Positions 7,314 through 15,039 of a DNA stretch of 15,039 nt are shown here, piece after piece (within the stretch, counting starts at the first letter, position 1; each line of letters begins with the position of its first letter). The translations under genes were made by a program, and so were the position numbers. Below the pieces are notes generated by a model, which made no database searches, was not told where the DNA came from, and was given only the letters and a program-made list of their open reading frames with translations. The stretch covers positions 1 to 15,039 of the forward strand of contig CAMYCP010000009.1 in the NCBI GenBank assembly GCA_947254385.1, written 5' to 3'. The DNA is from an uncultured Filifactor sp. (GTDB lineage Bacteria; Bacillota; Clostridia; Peptostreptococcales; Filifactoraceae).

Positions 7314-7446
7314 ATACTAAAACCCGATAGAAAAATCATTAATGTTGTAACGCTTTAGTAAGGCTCTTCACACTCGCTCAGTTCAAAATGACGCACGAAG
7401 TGTTCGATGTAATAAATTAAATGATATTTCTATTAGATAATAGTAT
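7314..7446 (-). repeat. Right copy of the 133-bp inverted repeat (better preserved)
   Basis: This is the partner of 4909-5041 in opposite orientation. It keeps the more GC-rich core (7351-7393) whose pattern, 'CTCTTCACACTCGCTCAG' then 'AAAATGACG', resembles small dispersed repeats common in low-GC Gram-positive genomes. It ends at 7446, about 55 bp before the IS3-like end. No reading frame is present. Confidence 0.8.
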
Positions 7447-7500
7447 AATATTAAAATAGTTGATAATTTCAATCAAATACAAAAAAACCGCTTAAATTAT

Positions 7501-7559
7501 AAGGTGACCCCAAAAAGTTGGACCTAAAACCAGAGTTGGAACTAAACTAACTCTGGTTT
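7501..7559 (+). repeat. Left copy of a 59-bp direct repeat, IS3-family-end-like
   Basis: Identical to 14981-15039 except G7504 versus A14984. The core TGACCCCAAAAAGTTGGAC (7505-7523) resembles the terminal inverted repeats of IS3-family (IS150-group) elements, which begin with TG. It is followed by a terminator-like hairpin. No transposase frame or inverted partner end lies between here and the protease, so this copy is a solo end or remnant. The IS3 label is from memory of end motifs and needs a search. Confidence 0.65.
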
Positions 7560-7563
7560 TTTT
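7526..7563 (+). terminator. Intrinsic terminator inside the IS3-like end
   Basis: AAAACCAGAGTT (7526-7537) pairs perfectly with AACTCTGGTTTT (7549-7560) around an 11-nt loop and is followed by seven T's (7557-7563). It would stop rightward transcripts leaving the aminotransferase before they run antisense into the protease gene. The same hairpin sequence occurs in the copy at the right edge. Confidence 0.75.
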
Positions 7564-7564
7564 C

Positions 7565-7590
7565 CTTTCCTACCCCTAGGGGTAGGAAAG
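7565..7590. repeat. Perfect 26-bp palindrome
   Basis: Thirteen bases on each side of the axis between 7577 and 7578 are exactly self-complementary, with the core CCCCTAGGGG. There is no spacer. It could be a dimeric-protein binding site or part of a larger extruded structure. Confidence 0.85.
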
Positions 7591-7602
7591 TTTTATGCTC
7601 CC

Positions 7603-7629
7603 TTTTTATAAAATTTTTCATTATAAAAA
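7603..7629. repeat. AT-rich hairpin
   Basis: TTTTTATAA (7603-7611) is the exact inverted repeat of TTATAAAAA (7621-7629) across a 9-nt loop. Because it is pure A/T the pairing is weak. It sits between the 26-bp palindrome and the long hairpin. Confidence 0.55.
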
Positions 7630-7631
7630 TT

Positions 7632-7710
7632 ATATAGCAACAATCAGAGCGTCTTTTGCAGTGAAATTTTATTGAAAATTTACTGCAAAAGAGTTCGATT
7701 GTTGCTATAT
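7632..7710 (-). repeat. 79-nt near-complete inverted repeat downstream of the protease gene
   Basis: Three stacked arms are visible. Fourteen bp (7632-7645 with 7697-7710, GCAACAATC/GATTGTTGC within), eleven bp (TCTTTTGCAGT 7652-7662 with ACTGCAAAAGA 7682-7692), and seven bp (AAATTTT 7664-7670 with AAAATTT 7675-7681) around ATTG. Only a 6-versus-4-nt internal loop and one unpaired base interrupt them. It lies 57 bp beyond the protease stop codon, with a partly T-rich minus-strand tail, so it probably serves as the protease transcript's 3' hairpin or terminator. It is much longer than an ordinary terminator. Confidence 0.75.
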
Positions 7711-7742
7711 CAAAGTTTTGCTATATCAAATTTTTGCTAAAT
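7702..7742. repeat. 16-bp-period tandem repeat (about 2.5 units)
   Basis: TTGCTATATCAAA occurs at 7702-7714 and 7718-7730, and a truncated TTGCTAAAT occurs at 7734-7742, all at 16-bp spacing. The first unit overlaps the right arm of the long hairpin, so the array may have grown by slippage from that arm. Confidence 0.7.
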
Positions 7743-7766
7743 TATAAAACGTGATTTTGCCGCTTT

Positions 7767-10700
7767 TTATATTTTTGACAATATAGCAGCAGCCTCTTGT
7801 CTTGTTATAAAGCTGTTTGGATTGATGTTTTGTCCGTCTCCTTTTACTATATTATTTTTTACTACGGCTGCAATGGTATTTTTTGCCCAAACAGGTATTT
7901 TTTCATAATCACGATATTTTATTAATATATCATGTGATTCTTCGTCTGTTAAAGGTTTTATATCACATATTTTTGCTATTGTGTACATAAATTCCGCTCT
8001 TGTGATATTATTTTCCGGTCTGAACGTACCGTCTTCATATCCTATCATAAAACCTTTGAAGAATACATAATTTACAAATTTGGCATACCATTTGTCATCC
8101 GGAACGTCAGGGAAGATTTTTTTGTCTGTTGGCATTTCGTCGCCCTTATAATTGTAAATTATTGCCGCCATTTGGGCTCTCGTGATATTTTCCAGCGGTG
8201 CAAATTTTCCATTTCCCATTCCGTTCATAAGATCCTTTTGTATAACATCAGCTATAAAAGGTGCTGCCCAGCTGTTAATGTCAACATCGCTTGCTTTTTC
8301 CGACAGTATTTGAGTTATGTTTTTATTGTTGTTTGAATTTTGCTGCGGTTTTGCTGTATTTTCTCCATTGTTGTTTGAAGAATTTGAATTTCCTGTATAT
8401 CTTTTACCGCCTGTATGTCCTCTGCCACTTCCGGAATTATTTGTGTTTCCACCTTGCGGCTTATTTCCCTTGTCCTTTTCTTTCCATATTGCCTTTATCA
8501 CAACATTTTTATCAAAGGATGTTTTTTCGCACGCTTGGTAATGTTTACCGTCTATCTCCCAGCAATCAAACACGAATCCTTCTTTTTCAAGAAGATTTTT
8601 GCCGTCAGGCAGAGAATAGTTTTCTCCTTTTTCAAGGCTCACATCATTTAAGTTTCCTTTACCGCCGTTTGTATCAAATTTTACGGTTATTTGTTCTTTT
8701 TTGTCTTTCCACAGTGCTTTTACAACTGTATCTTCTTTGACTTCAAAACTATAACCCGGTTTTTGCAGTTTTTGCTTGCCTGAAGGCATTTCCCAGCAGT
8801 CAAATTCTTTGCCACTTGGTGGTGTAATATGATCTTCAGGATATGGTAAGAAGCCATTTTCGCCTTGATTTACAAATATTTCGTTGCCATTTGCAAACAA
8901 GTTGCCGCTGCCTCCATTTAAGTCAAATGTTACTTTGTAGGCAGGTGTGTTTACTTGGGTTAAATTTTTACCGTCATACGTGTATTCTTTAACAGTAATG
9001 TTTTTAGCATAATCCGAAGCCTTGATGTATATTTTCCATGGTCTGTCTATTGTCGGCTCTTCCGTCACTTTGTTTTCATTGTATTTATTTAACATTTTGC
9101 CGTTCAATGTTACAACTGTTTCCTGAAGTCTGCCTTTTTCCCCGGAATCTATCTTGTCCGTTATTTCTATTGTAAGTGCACTTGACGTTGTCAGGCTTGA
9201 GATTGTGTAAAGCGGATTCGGTATGTTGCTATCAGTACTGATATCTATTTCAGGTTTTTTATTGTCTATATATATTTTGTACTGACTTGGCATTTGTGTT
9301 TCTGTTTCACCGTCTAATGTTTTGAATTTCTTTTTAGGAAAACTGTTTGTCGAATAATCTTTTACTGCAAAATCCAGCACGTCGCCATCTTTTACCTGTG
9401 TTGTAAACGAAAAATCTTTTGTATTGTCTATTTTTAAATCACCATAGATCAGATATTCGTCAACTATATGATGATTTATTCTCAAGTGCCACATAAATCC
9501 GCCCTTGTCTCCTATTCTTCCTCTCAGAGTCATAGGGTTTGTCCTTGTATAAAGCTCCGACATACCGTTTGTAGCTATATAAGGATTGAACGTGTCTTCG
9601 TCCAGGTCAAATGTCACCGGATCTTTGTCAAAGTAAACGCAACGTCCTTTTTCAAAAATAAGATCTTTTTCGGACAATCCCGTTATGTTTCCTTTTGCAT
9701 CTCTTTGAACATTCATAAATTTACCGTCACTGTCCACTTGAGGTTTGTAAATTTCAAAACGAAGTGCGTTAAATCCTTGTAATATATTGATATCTATATA
9801 GTACTCTCCGTTTGCCGATTTTTCGCCGAAAACCGTCTTTTCGTTGCCTCTCATATTAGCCGGATCTTCTGCATAGATCACGTCCTGTAATGCAACGGTC
9901 GACATCTTGCCCGGGTTAAATGATATTATTCTTACTGCAAATCCTTTGTTTACAGAAAGCTTGTCTTTTAACGCAAACAGGTTGTAGGTTTGTTTTGTGT
10001 CGTTGTTTGTCACGGTTTTGTTAGTAGGCTGTGCAACTATGGTAGGTCTTCCTTTTTCTCCTCCGGCTATCCCTCCTCCTTCACCGTTTCCTTTGAGTTC
10101 TTCTATGCTGTGAAGCAACGTGGTGTATACATTGTAATCGTCTTTTAAAAGCAGCGGATCCGCTTTTTCGTTCGGTTTTTTTGCATCAGGCATCGTCAGT
10201 GTAAGCATATTGCTCTTTTCTCCGTTGTTGTTTACAGCCCAGATGTATATCTCGCCGCCGTTATAATCAAACGGATCGCTTCCGTTGTCTAAATCTTTTC
10301 TGTTTCCGTAAAAATCAAACTTCATGGTATGGGTATCTTTATCATATCCGAATGTAGGCACTTGTTTTGCTCTTGATTTATTTATCTGTCTCATATTTTT
10401 TGACTGAAAATATACTTTTGTGTTTCTGTCTACATTCGTAAGCGTACCTATTACACCAAAACCATCGCTGTCGTTTAAGTGTATCAGGAATTTACCTTCT
10501 TTTTCCAATTTCTCCTGCGTGACTTTTTCAAATTCCATAGGATATAGCGTTATTGAATTACTTTTTGCGTGTTCATTAACCTCCGCCTCATTTTTAAACC
10601 TGCTCCAGTCAAACCAAGGTTCGTTGTCGCCATAAACTATAGGATCGAGTAATTTGTCGTCATATTCTATGATATCGTAGTATTTAGGGTTGCCGTCACT

Positions 10701-13700
10701 GTCTTTTATGGTGCATTTTTCACCTACGCTGATTATAGTGGCAGTGGTTGCAGGGATTGTCTGATTTGTTATCCAATCAAAGCGTTCAATCGATGTATAT
10801 ACATTTTTAAATTCTTTCGGTATCACTTTTCTGCTTTCTTTTACATTGTCTAAATCCGATTTGTTTTTATCTACGCTTACACTTGGCGCTCCGATTACAT
10901 CAGGTTCACTTTTCACACCTTGATTAGGATTGACCGGATTGATAAGGGGTGCAGTTTTTTCTTCCTTGAAGTCACCGCCTACCGCACCATCATTTAATTT
11001 TTTAAATTCTTTTGCAGTCGCATCGTATACAAATAATGTGTATCCCAATTCACCGTCTTTTATTTCGTCGTCGAATACAACTCTTTGTGTAGGAGCGTAG
11101 TTGCCTGCACCGTCTACGGCAACTATTTCTAAAACCTTTTTAGGCAAAGATTGATTTGCGTCATTTATTACATATTCTCCATCGGCAACTCTCAACACTT
11201 TGAGATTTTTTAAAACATCGCCGCTGTTTTTATCTACAAATCCCGCACCCACATACCAAACATTGGCGTCTACCTGCTCAAAATCATCCGGATGTTCTTC
11301 CTGATATTTTCTAAAATATACTCCGTTTTGAGCCTTGCTGAGATCTTTTGCTTTGTGATAGGTGTCTTTTGTTTTTATTACTATATTGTCTATATTATTC
11401 AAGATTATGTTTTCGATGCTTGGAGCTGTGTTGTCCACTCTTATAGGTATTGTGCTTTTTTGCCAGTCATAATCAGGTGTAAGACGATACTCGAATGTGT
11501 AGTAATACTGTCCTTCCGCCACTTGATCAAGATCCCCTACTATGTCGCCGTGACTTAAAACCATATGAGGATTATATACCGTTCCGTCCCATTTCAAATC
11601 TCCCCATACTTTTTTAAATCCGTCTTTAAGACCTTTCGCAGTGTTTCTCTTTGAGTTTAATATGCCTTTTACAAAGTGTTGCACTGCCATGGTTCTTATA
11701 TTTTCGCCGTGTTCATTGGCTATATATATCTTGGATTCCGCCGCCGATCTGAGTACGAGGGGCGATGGAGTAAGACCTGCGTTATTTACCTCAAAGTCAT
11801 TTGCATCTACCTGCTTTTCATTTCCCTGTTGGTCTACTATTGTGATTTTCTTTTTATTTCCCGATATTAATTTGCTGTCACTTGTTTTTGTAGTGGTTAA
11901 ATCTACAGCAGTATTCATTGCAAAATACTGAGGATCCTGTTTGAACTCAGGGTTGCCGTCCTGAGTATTTTGAATAACACCCGCCGGATGGAAATTGTCA
12001 ACTCCGTGTTCTCCGCCGGCACCATAGTTGAGCGTACCCGGACGTTTAGGTTTGCCGTTGTCGTCAAACACTACTATTTTCCCGGACAAAGATCCTTCCT
12101 CCCATGCCCATTTATCTATTATAGGCTCTTTGTTCCAATTTCCGGCAAAACCCATAAGAGGCATCGAAAGTGATGGTTGATCTTGTGTATGCGATATGAA
12201 TTTTATGAACGATTCCACGAATTTGTCGCCATCGGCTGCACTGCCTGTTTCTATTGTAGCGTTCAATTGGTAGGAGCTTTTAGCCGGGATTGTTATTTTT
12301 CCGTCTTCATCAAGGTTTTTAAATATTATTTTCGCTCCATTTACTTCTACCGGGTGTATTTCAGCTACTATTTGCTTTCCATCCTTATGTTCTTCGTCTA
12401 TATACTCTTCATCCAGCTTTGTCGTTTGTTTTTCTCCATCTGTAGTTACAGGAGTGGCTTTGATTTCAAATACTGCGTCTTTATTTCCGGTATTGTTGAT
12501 ATCTATTGTAAAATCTTTTGATCCGCCTTTTATTTCTTTCAGTGATACAGCTCCATAAGAGTTGTAAAGTCCAACTGAATCTTTTACTTTAAAAGATGCG
12601 GTAACATCGGTTCTTAACGCACGTTCCACATTTATAACCCCTGCTCCCTGCTGACGCGGAGACGCAAAAAGACATTCGCTTGCCTGTTTTGCTGTGGTAG
12701 GATCTATCATAGGCGACGCCGTGTTTTGCATTACTATTTTGGTAAGACTTGTAAGATCTATTCCATTCAAAACCGGAGATTGAACCATGTTTTTCAGCTT
12801 CGGTCTTATAAGCACACTTGCACCTGCGGCTACCGGTGTAGCCATAGATGTGCCGGACATATATGCATAGTCGTCTACAAATTCACTTGAATTTCCTCTC
12901 CTGTTTAACGTAGAATAGATATTTTTGCCCGGAGCGGAAATATCAGGTTTCAGCATCAAGTCCGTTCTTGGACCCCATGATGTTGAGCCAGCCGGTATCT
13001 GAACGTCTTTCCACTCAATAAGTTCATCGGAAAACTCCATATCAAGCGGAGCTTCTTGACCTACGCTCGGTTTACGTTCATTAAAGCTTTTCATGTCTAT
13101 TCTGTATTCTTTTGATGCGGCTGAAGTCGTTTGAGTTTTCGCAGGCTGCTTGATCATATCCCAAAGTTGTGCTCCGTCATAACCTGACAGCGATATTACC
13201 TGCATAGATGTTTTTTCATCTTTTTCATATCCCATAGCAGGTACATTTTCCCAGTCATCTCTGTTGTAATACGATACGGTATTTACAACTATGACCATTT
13301 TTGCACCTTTGTCCTGCACTTTTTTGAATGCGTATTTCATATCTCCCGAGAAAATTCTGTCCATTACTACAATTTTATTTCTCAAATCATGTCCTTTGAT
13401 ATCTTCGTCCTGACATTTTCCGAGATATATGAAACTGTATTTTCCTGCATTTTTTTTCGTATTTTTGTCAAAAAACTTTGTTTTGTCAAAAAAAGCTCCT
13501 ATCTGAGAATAACGAAAATCCTGTCTTGAATCTTGAGAAGATGTCAAATGCCCGATTTTTATTTTCGGAAAATAAACCACTGTGTTTCTCGAAGATCCTA
13601 CCGCTATAGCATCTTCGTGTGCGGCCGTTCTTGTAACATTTCCTGTGTCTGTCATGCCCAAAGCGTTGTTTGCATATCTGTCCCACGATGAATTTGATGC

Positions 13701-14828
13701 TGATGTTGCAAAATTACCTGTCGCTACAAAAACCGGGATTCCGGCTTCACGCATAGCTCTTATAGCTGACCAATATTTTTCTCCTGCCAGACCTGTCCCT
13801 GTAAATCCTGATGAAATAGAGGCTACATCGGCTTTTAACTTGATTGAGTCTTCAAATGCGTGAAACATCGTTTCATCGCCTGCAAATGTATCTGATGAAT
13901 CAGAATACATTTTGTATGACAACAGCTGTGCATTTGGAGCTACACCCCTTATACCTTTGTTTTCGTTTACAAGAATCTGCTCGTCATTACCTGCCAGTAT
14001 ACCGGCTATATGCATACCGTGCGGATCGTAGTATGCAGAGCCGTCATCATATTTTTCTATGGTGTCTTTCCCACCGTTCAGGTAGTTAAAAGCATGCGGC
14101 ACCTTATCGCTTACCCAAAAAGGATCTTTGCCGTCATTTTTTATCTTCATTGCAGATTCTGCATCTTTGTCAATTCTCATAGCTCTATGACGATAATCCA
14201 TACCTGTATCTATATGTGATATGAGCATGCCTCGTCCGTCAAAGCTGGGATCTATGTCATTTACTTTTATCGTTTTAAGATAATTTTGTGCATCTTCCAC
14301 ACCTATGATTTTTCTTACATTGTTCATAAGAGGCTGCAATTTTCCGGCTCTTTCGACCGACTTTACTCCCTTGATTAATTTTAATTTATCAAGGTTTGAA
14401 GGCCATGTTTCTACCGAGCAGCCCTGAAAAATTATGTCATATTCATACAAAATTTTTGTATCCTGTATTTTTTTTATATCCTCAATAACTCTTTGTTTGT
14501 CTTGTGCATCGTTGTATTCCACAAAATAGACAACCTTTTCGGCTTCTATTTTTTCTCCTTTGAGGTTGTCCTTAAAATCCTCGAGAAGAGGGCTTAATTT
14601 TTGTCCATCATTGTCGGAATAAATGTTACCTCCTTTTAAATTTTTGCTTTCCTCTTCCGACAAAACAGTCTCCTTGTCGGAGGAATCGCTCATATCCTTG
14701 GAATCCTCCGAAGACTGATTGATGCTTACTTTATCTGAAGCATTGTCGATACTGTCCGCTAATGACGGATACGTTTGTGTAAATACAATTGCAAACGCTA
14801 AAAACATACTTGCAAATCGTTTTTTCAT
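7767..14828 (-). CDS. Giant SLH-anchored subtilisin-family (S8) surface protease
   Basis: A 2353-residue secreted serine protease expected to be held at the cell wall. Domain order: signal peptide (1-24, hydrophobic FLAFAIVF, likely cut after SLA); acidic Ser/Asp-rich segment (27-65); I9-like propeptide (about 97-168); S8 catalytic domain with D207 (HIDTGMD), H270 (DPHGMHIAG), oxyanion N372 (VATGN) and S661 (SGTSMATP). A PA domain is inserted at about 455-565. C5a-peptidase/lactocepin-like beta domains follow from about 742, then a long beta-rich, poorly assigned stretch with a Gly-rich hinge near 1578-1594. Two Listeria-Bacteroides (Flg_new) repeats (about 1963-2041 and 2045-2117) precede a Gly/Asn linker (2118-2178) and three SLH domains with ITRAQ, ITRAE and ITRQE near 2215, 2275 and 2341. 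All catalytic residues are present, so it should be active. Streptococcal C5a peptidase is about half this length. AAAGGAG (14834-14840) supports the start. It is monocistronic and the substrate is unknown. Confidence 0.93.
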   Translation of the reverse strand: MKKRFASMFLAFAIVFTQTYPSLADSIDNASDKVSINQSSEDSKDMSDSSDKETVLSEEESKNLKGGNIYSDNDGQKLSPLLEDFKDNLKGEKIEAEKVVYFVEYNDAQDKQRVIEDIKKIQDTKILYEYDIIFQGCSVETWPSNLDKLKLIKGVKSVERAGKLQPLMNNVRKIIGVEDAQNYLKTIKVNDIDPSFDGRGMLISHIDTGMDYRHRAMRIDKDAESAMKIKNDGKDPFWVSDKVPHAFNYLNGGKDTIEKYDDGSAYYDPHGMHIAGILAGNDEQILVNENKGIRGVAPNAQLLSYKMYSDSSDTFAGDETMFHAFEDSIKLKADVASISSGFTGTGLAGEKYWSAIRAMREAGIPVFVATGNFATSASNSSWDRYANNALGMTDTGNVTRTAAHEDAIAVGSSRNTVVYFPKIKIGHLTSSQDSRQDFRYSQIGAFFDKTKFFDKNTKKNAGKYSFIYLGKCQDEDIKGHDLRNKIVVMDRIFSGDMKYAFKKVQDKGAKMVIVVNTVSYYNRDDWENVPAMGYEKDEKTSMQVISLSGYDGAQLWDMIKQPAKTQTTSAASKEYRIDMKSFNERKPSVGQEAPLDMEFSDELIEWKDVQIPAGSTSWGPRTDLMLKPDISAPGKNIYSTLNRRGNSSEFVDDYAYMSGTSMATPVAAGASVLIRPKLKNMVQSPVLNGIDLTSLTKIVMQNTASPMIDPTTAKQASECLFASPRQQGAGVINVERALRTDVTASFKVKDSVGLYNSYGAVSLKEIKGGSKDFTIDINNTGNKDAVFEIKATPVTTDGEKQTTKLDEEYIDEEHKDGKQIVAEIHPVEVNGAKIIFKNLDEDGKITIPAKSSYQLNATIETGSAADGDKFVESFIKFISHTQDQPSLSMPLMGFAGNWNKEPIIDKWAWEEGSLSGKIVVFDDNGKPKRPGTLNYGAGGEHGVDNFHPAGVIQNTQDGNPEFKQDPQYFAMNTAVDLTTTKTSDSKLISGNKKKITIVDQQGNEKQVDANDFEVNNAGLTPSPLVLRSAAESKIYIANEHGENIRTMAVQHFVKGILNSKRNTAKGLKDGFKKVWGDLKWDGTVYNPHMVLSHGDIVGDLDQVAEGQYYYTFEYRLTPDYDWQKSTIPIRVDNTAPSIENIILNNIDNIVIKTKDTYHKAKDLSKAQNGVYFRKYQEEHPDDFEQVDANVWYVGAGFVDKNSGDVLKNLKVLRVADGEYVINDANQSLPKKVLEIVAVDGAGNYAPTQRVVFDDEIKDGELGYTLFVYDATAKEFKKLNDGAVGGDFKEEKTAPLINPVNPNQGVKSEPDVIGAPSVSVDKNKSDLDNVKESRKVIPKEFKNVYTSIERFDWITNQTIPATTATIISVGEKCTIKDSDGNPKYYDIIEYDDKLLDPIVYGDNEPWFDWSRFKNEAEVNEHAKSNSITLYPMEFEKVTQEKLEKEGKFLIHLNDSDGFGVIGTLTNVDRNTKVYFQSKNMRQINKSRAKQVPTFGYDKDTHTMKFDFYGNRKDLDNGSDPFDYNGGEIYIWAVNNNGEKSNMLTLTMPDAKKPNEKADPLLLKDDYNVYTTLLHSIEELKGNGEGGGIAGGEKGRPTIVAQPTNKTVTNNDTKQTYNLFALKDKLSVNKGFAVRIISFNPGKMSTVALQDVIYAEDPANMRGNEKTVFGEKSANGEYYIDINILQGFNALRFEIYKPQVDSDGKFMNVQRDAKGNITGLSEKDLIFEKGRCVYFDKDPVTFDLDEDTFNPYIATNGMSELYTRTNPMTLRGRIGDKGGFMWHLRINHHIVDEYLIYGDLKIDNTKDFSFTTQVKDGDVLDFAVKDYSTNSFPKKKFKTLDGETETQMPSQYKIYIDNKKPEIDISTDSNIPNPLYTISSLTTSSALTIEITDKIDSGEKGRLQETVVTLNGKMLNKYNENKVTEEPTIDRPWKIYIKASDYAKNITVKEYTYDGKNLTQVNTPAYKVTFDLNGGSGNLFANGNEIFVNQGENGFLPYPEDHITPPSGKEFDCWEMPSGKQKLQKPGYSFEVKEDTVVKALWKDKKEQITVKFDTNGGKGNLNDVSLEKGENYSLPDGKNLLEKEGFVFDCWEIDGKHYQACEKTSFDKNVVIKAIWKEKDKGNKPQGGNTNNSGSGRGHTGGKRYTGNSNSSNNNGENTAKPQQNSNNNKNITQILSEKASDVDINSWAAPFIADVIQKDLMNGMGNGKFAPLENITRAQMAAIIYNYKGDEMPTDKKIFPDVPDDKWYAKFVNYVFFKGFMIGYEDGTFRPENNITRAEFMYTIAKICDIKPLTDEESHDILIKYRDYEKIPVWAKNTIAAVVKNNIVKGDGQNINPNSFITRQEAAAILSKI

Positions 14829-14885
14829 AAAATCTCCTTTGTTATATTTTTTTGTAATACAGACGTTTTTATGAAATGAACGCTC

Positions 14886-14913
14886 ATATTAACAGAGAAA
14901 TATCTGTTGTTAA
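14886..14913 (-). promoter_or_regulatory. Probable protease promoter with an embedded dyad
   Basis: On the minus strand TTAACA (14908-14913), a 16-bp spacer and TAATAT (14886-14891) form a plausible promoter about 58 bp before the ATG. A 6-bp inverted repeat AACAGA (14891-14896)/TCTGTT (14903-14908) fills the spacer and touches both hexamers, the place where a repressor would act. The -10 is only a partial match. Confidence 0.4.
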
Positions 14914-14980
14914 TAATAATAATCTATTAGTTGTGATTTGTCAAATACAAATTTAAATAAAAACCGTTCGACCTGATATT

Positions 14981-15039
14981 AAGATGACCCCAAAAAGTTG
15001 GACCTAAAACCAGAGTTGGAACTAAACTAACTCTGGTTT
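14981..15039 (+). repeat. Right copy of the 59-bp IS3-end-like direct repeat (runs to window edge)
   Basis: Same sequence and orientation as 7501-7559, with one mismatch over 59 bp, including the IS-end-like core at 14985-15003 and both arms of the hairpin. The window ends inside the repeat, so I cannot see whether a transposase follows. The two copies start 7480 bp apart and enclose the whole protease gene. Confidence 0.7.

Noticed and set aside
7702..7742. Short CRISPR-like periodicity
   Set aside because: The unit is about 13 bp with 3-bp gaps, far too short for repeats and spacers. There are no cas genes, and the array overlaps a hairpin arm.
8291..8740. 149-codon open frame antisense to the protease C-terminal region
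   Set aside because: It overlaps SLH linker and Flg_new coding sequence on the opposite strand. Its Phe/Leu/Cys-rich translation is a shadow of that gene.
12177..12521. 114-codon open frame antisense to the protease
   Set aside because: It is a shadow of the protease beta-domain coding region, with an aromatic-rich translation, no ribosome site and no motif.

Overview
The window looks like chromosome of a low-GC, anaerobic, Gram-positive bacterium. The evidence is AT-rich spacers, strong AGGAGG-type ribosome binding sites, Firmicutes-style rpsO-pnp order, an A-type flavodiiron protein, and a cell-wall protease anchored by SLH domains. A Peptoniphilaceae/Tissierellia-like host is my best guess; this is inference from gene content, not a database result.

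Layout, left to right. (1) The 3' end of an unidentified gene, then a flavodiiron O2/NO reductase on + (132-1319). (2) A 412-bp gap that holds a remnant of an IS200/IS605-type element: a left-end hairpin, a near-consensus promoter, and a compact folded segment resembling the tnpB-associated (omega) RNA and right end, with no tnpA or tnpB. (3) A HesB/IscA-like protein on - (1732-2058), sharing the gap's right-hand terminator. (4) The RNA/translation pair rpsO (2293-2556) and pnp (2621-4822), with a structured rpsO leader and an intrinsic terminator between the genes. (5) A Fur-family regulator (5353-5802) and a class I/II aminotransferase (5970-7172). This pair is bracketed by a previously unannotated inverted repeat of about 133 bp (4909-5041 and 7314-7446). 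(6) A hairpin-dense spacer (7501-7742), followed by a single 7-kb gene on - (7767-14828). That gene encodes a secreted subtilisin-family (S8) protease of 2353 residues with a PA domain, C5a-peptidase/lactocepin-like beta domains, two Listeria-Bacteroides (Flg_new) repeats and three SLH domains.

The protease gene lies between two direct copies of a 59-bp sequence (7501-7559 and 14981-15039, one mismatch). The copies resemble IS3-family (IS150-like) ends, and each contains the sequence of an intrinsic-terminator hairpin. The right copy runs into the window edge. The protease island may therefore be an acquired or deletable unit.

Functionally, most of the left half is ordinary housekeeping: oxygen/NO defence, Fe-S handling, ribosome/RNA turnover, metal regulation and amino-acid metabolism. 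The most interesting items are non-coding: the tnpB-less omega-RNA-like locus, the two repeat pairs that bracket gene blocks, the chain of hairpins downstream of the protease, and the rpsO leader with mutually exclusive pairings. I see no CRISPR array, tRNA, rRNA or intact transposase.
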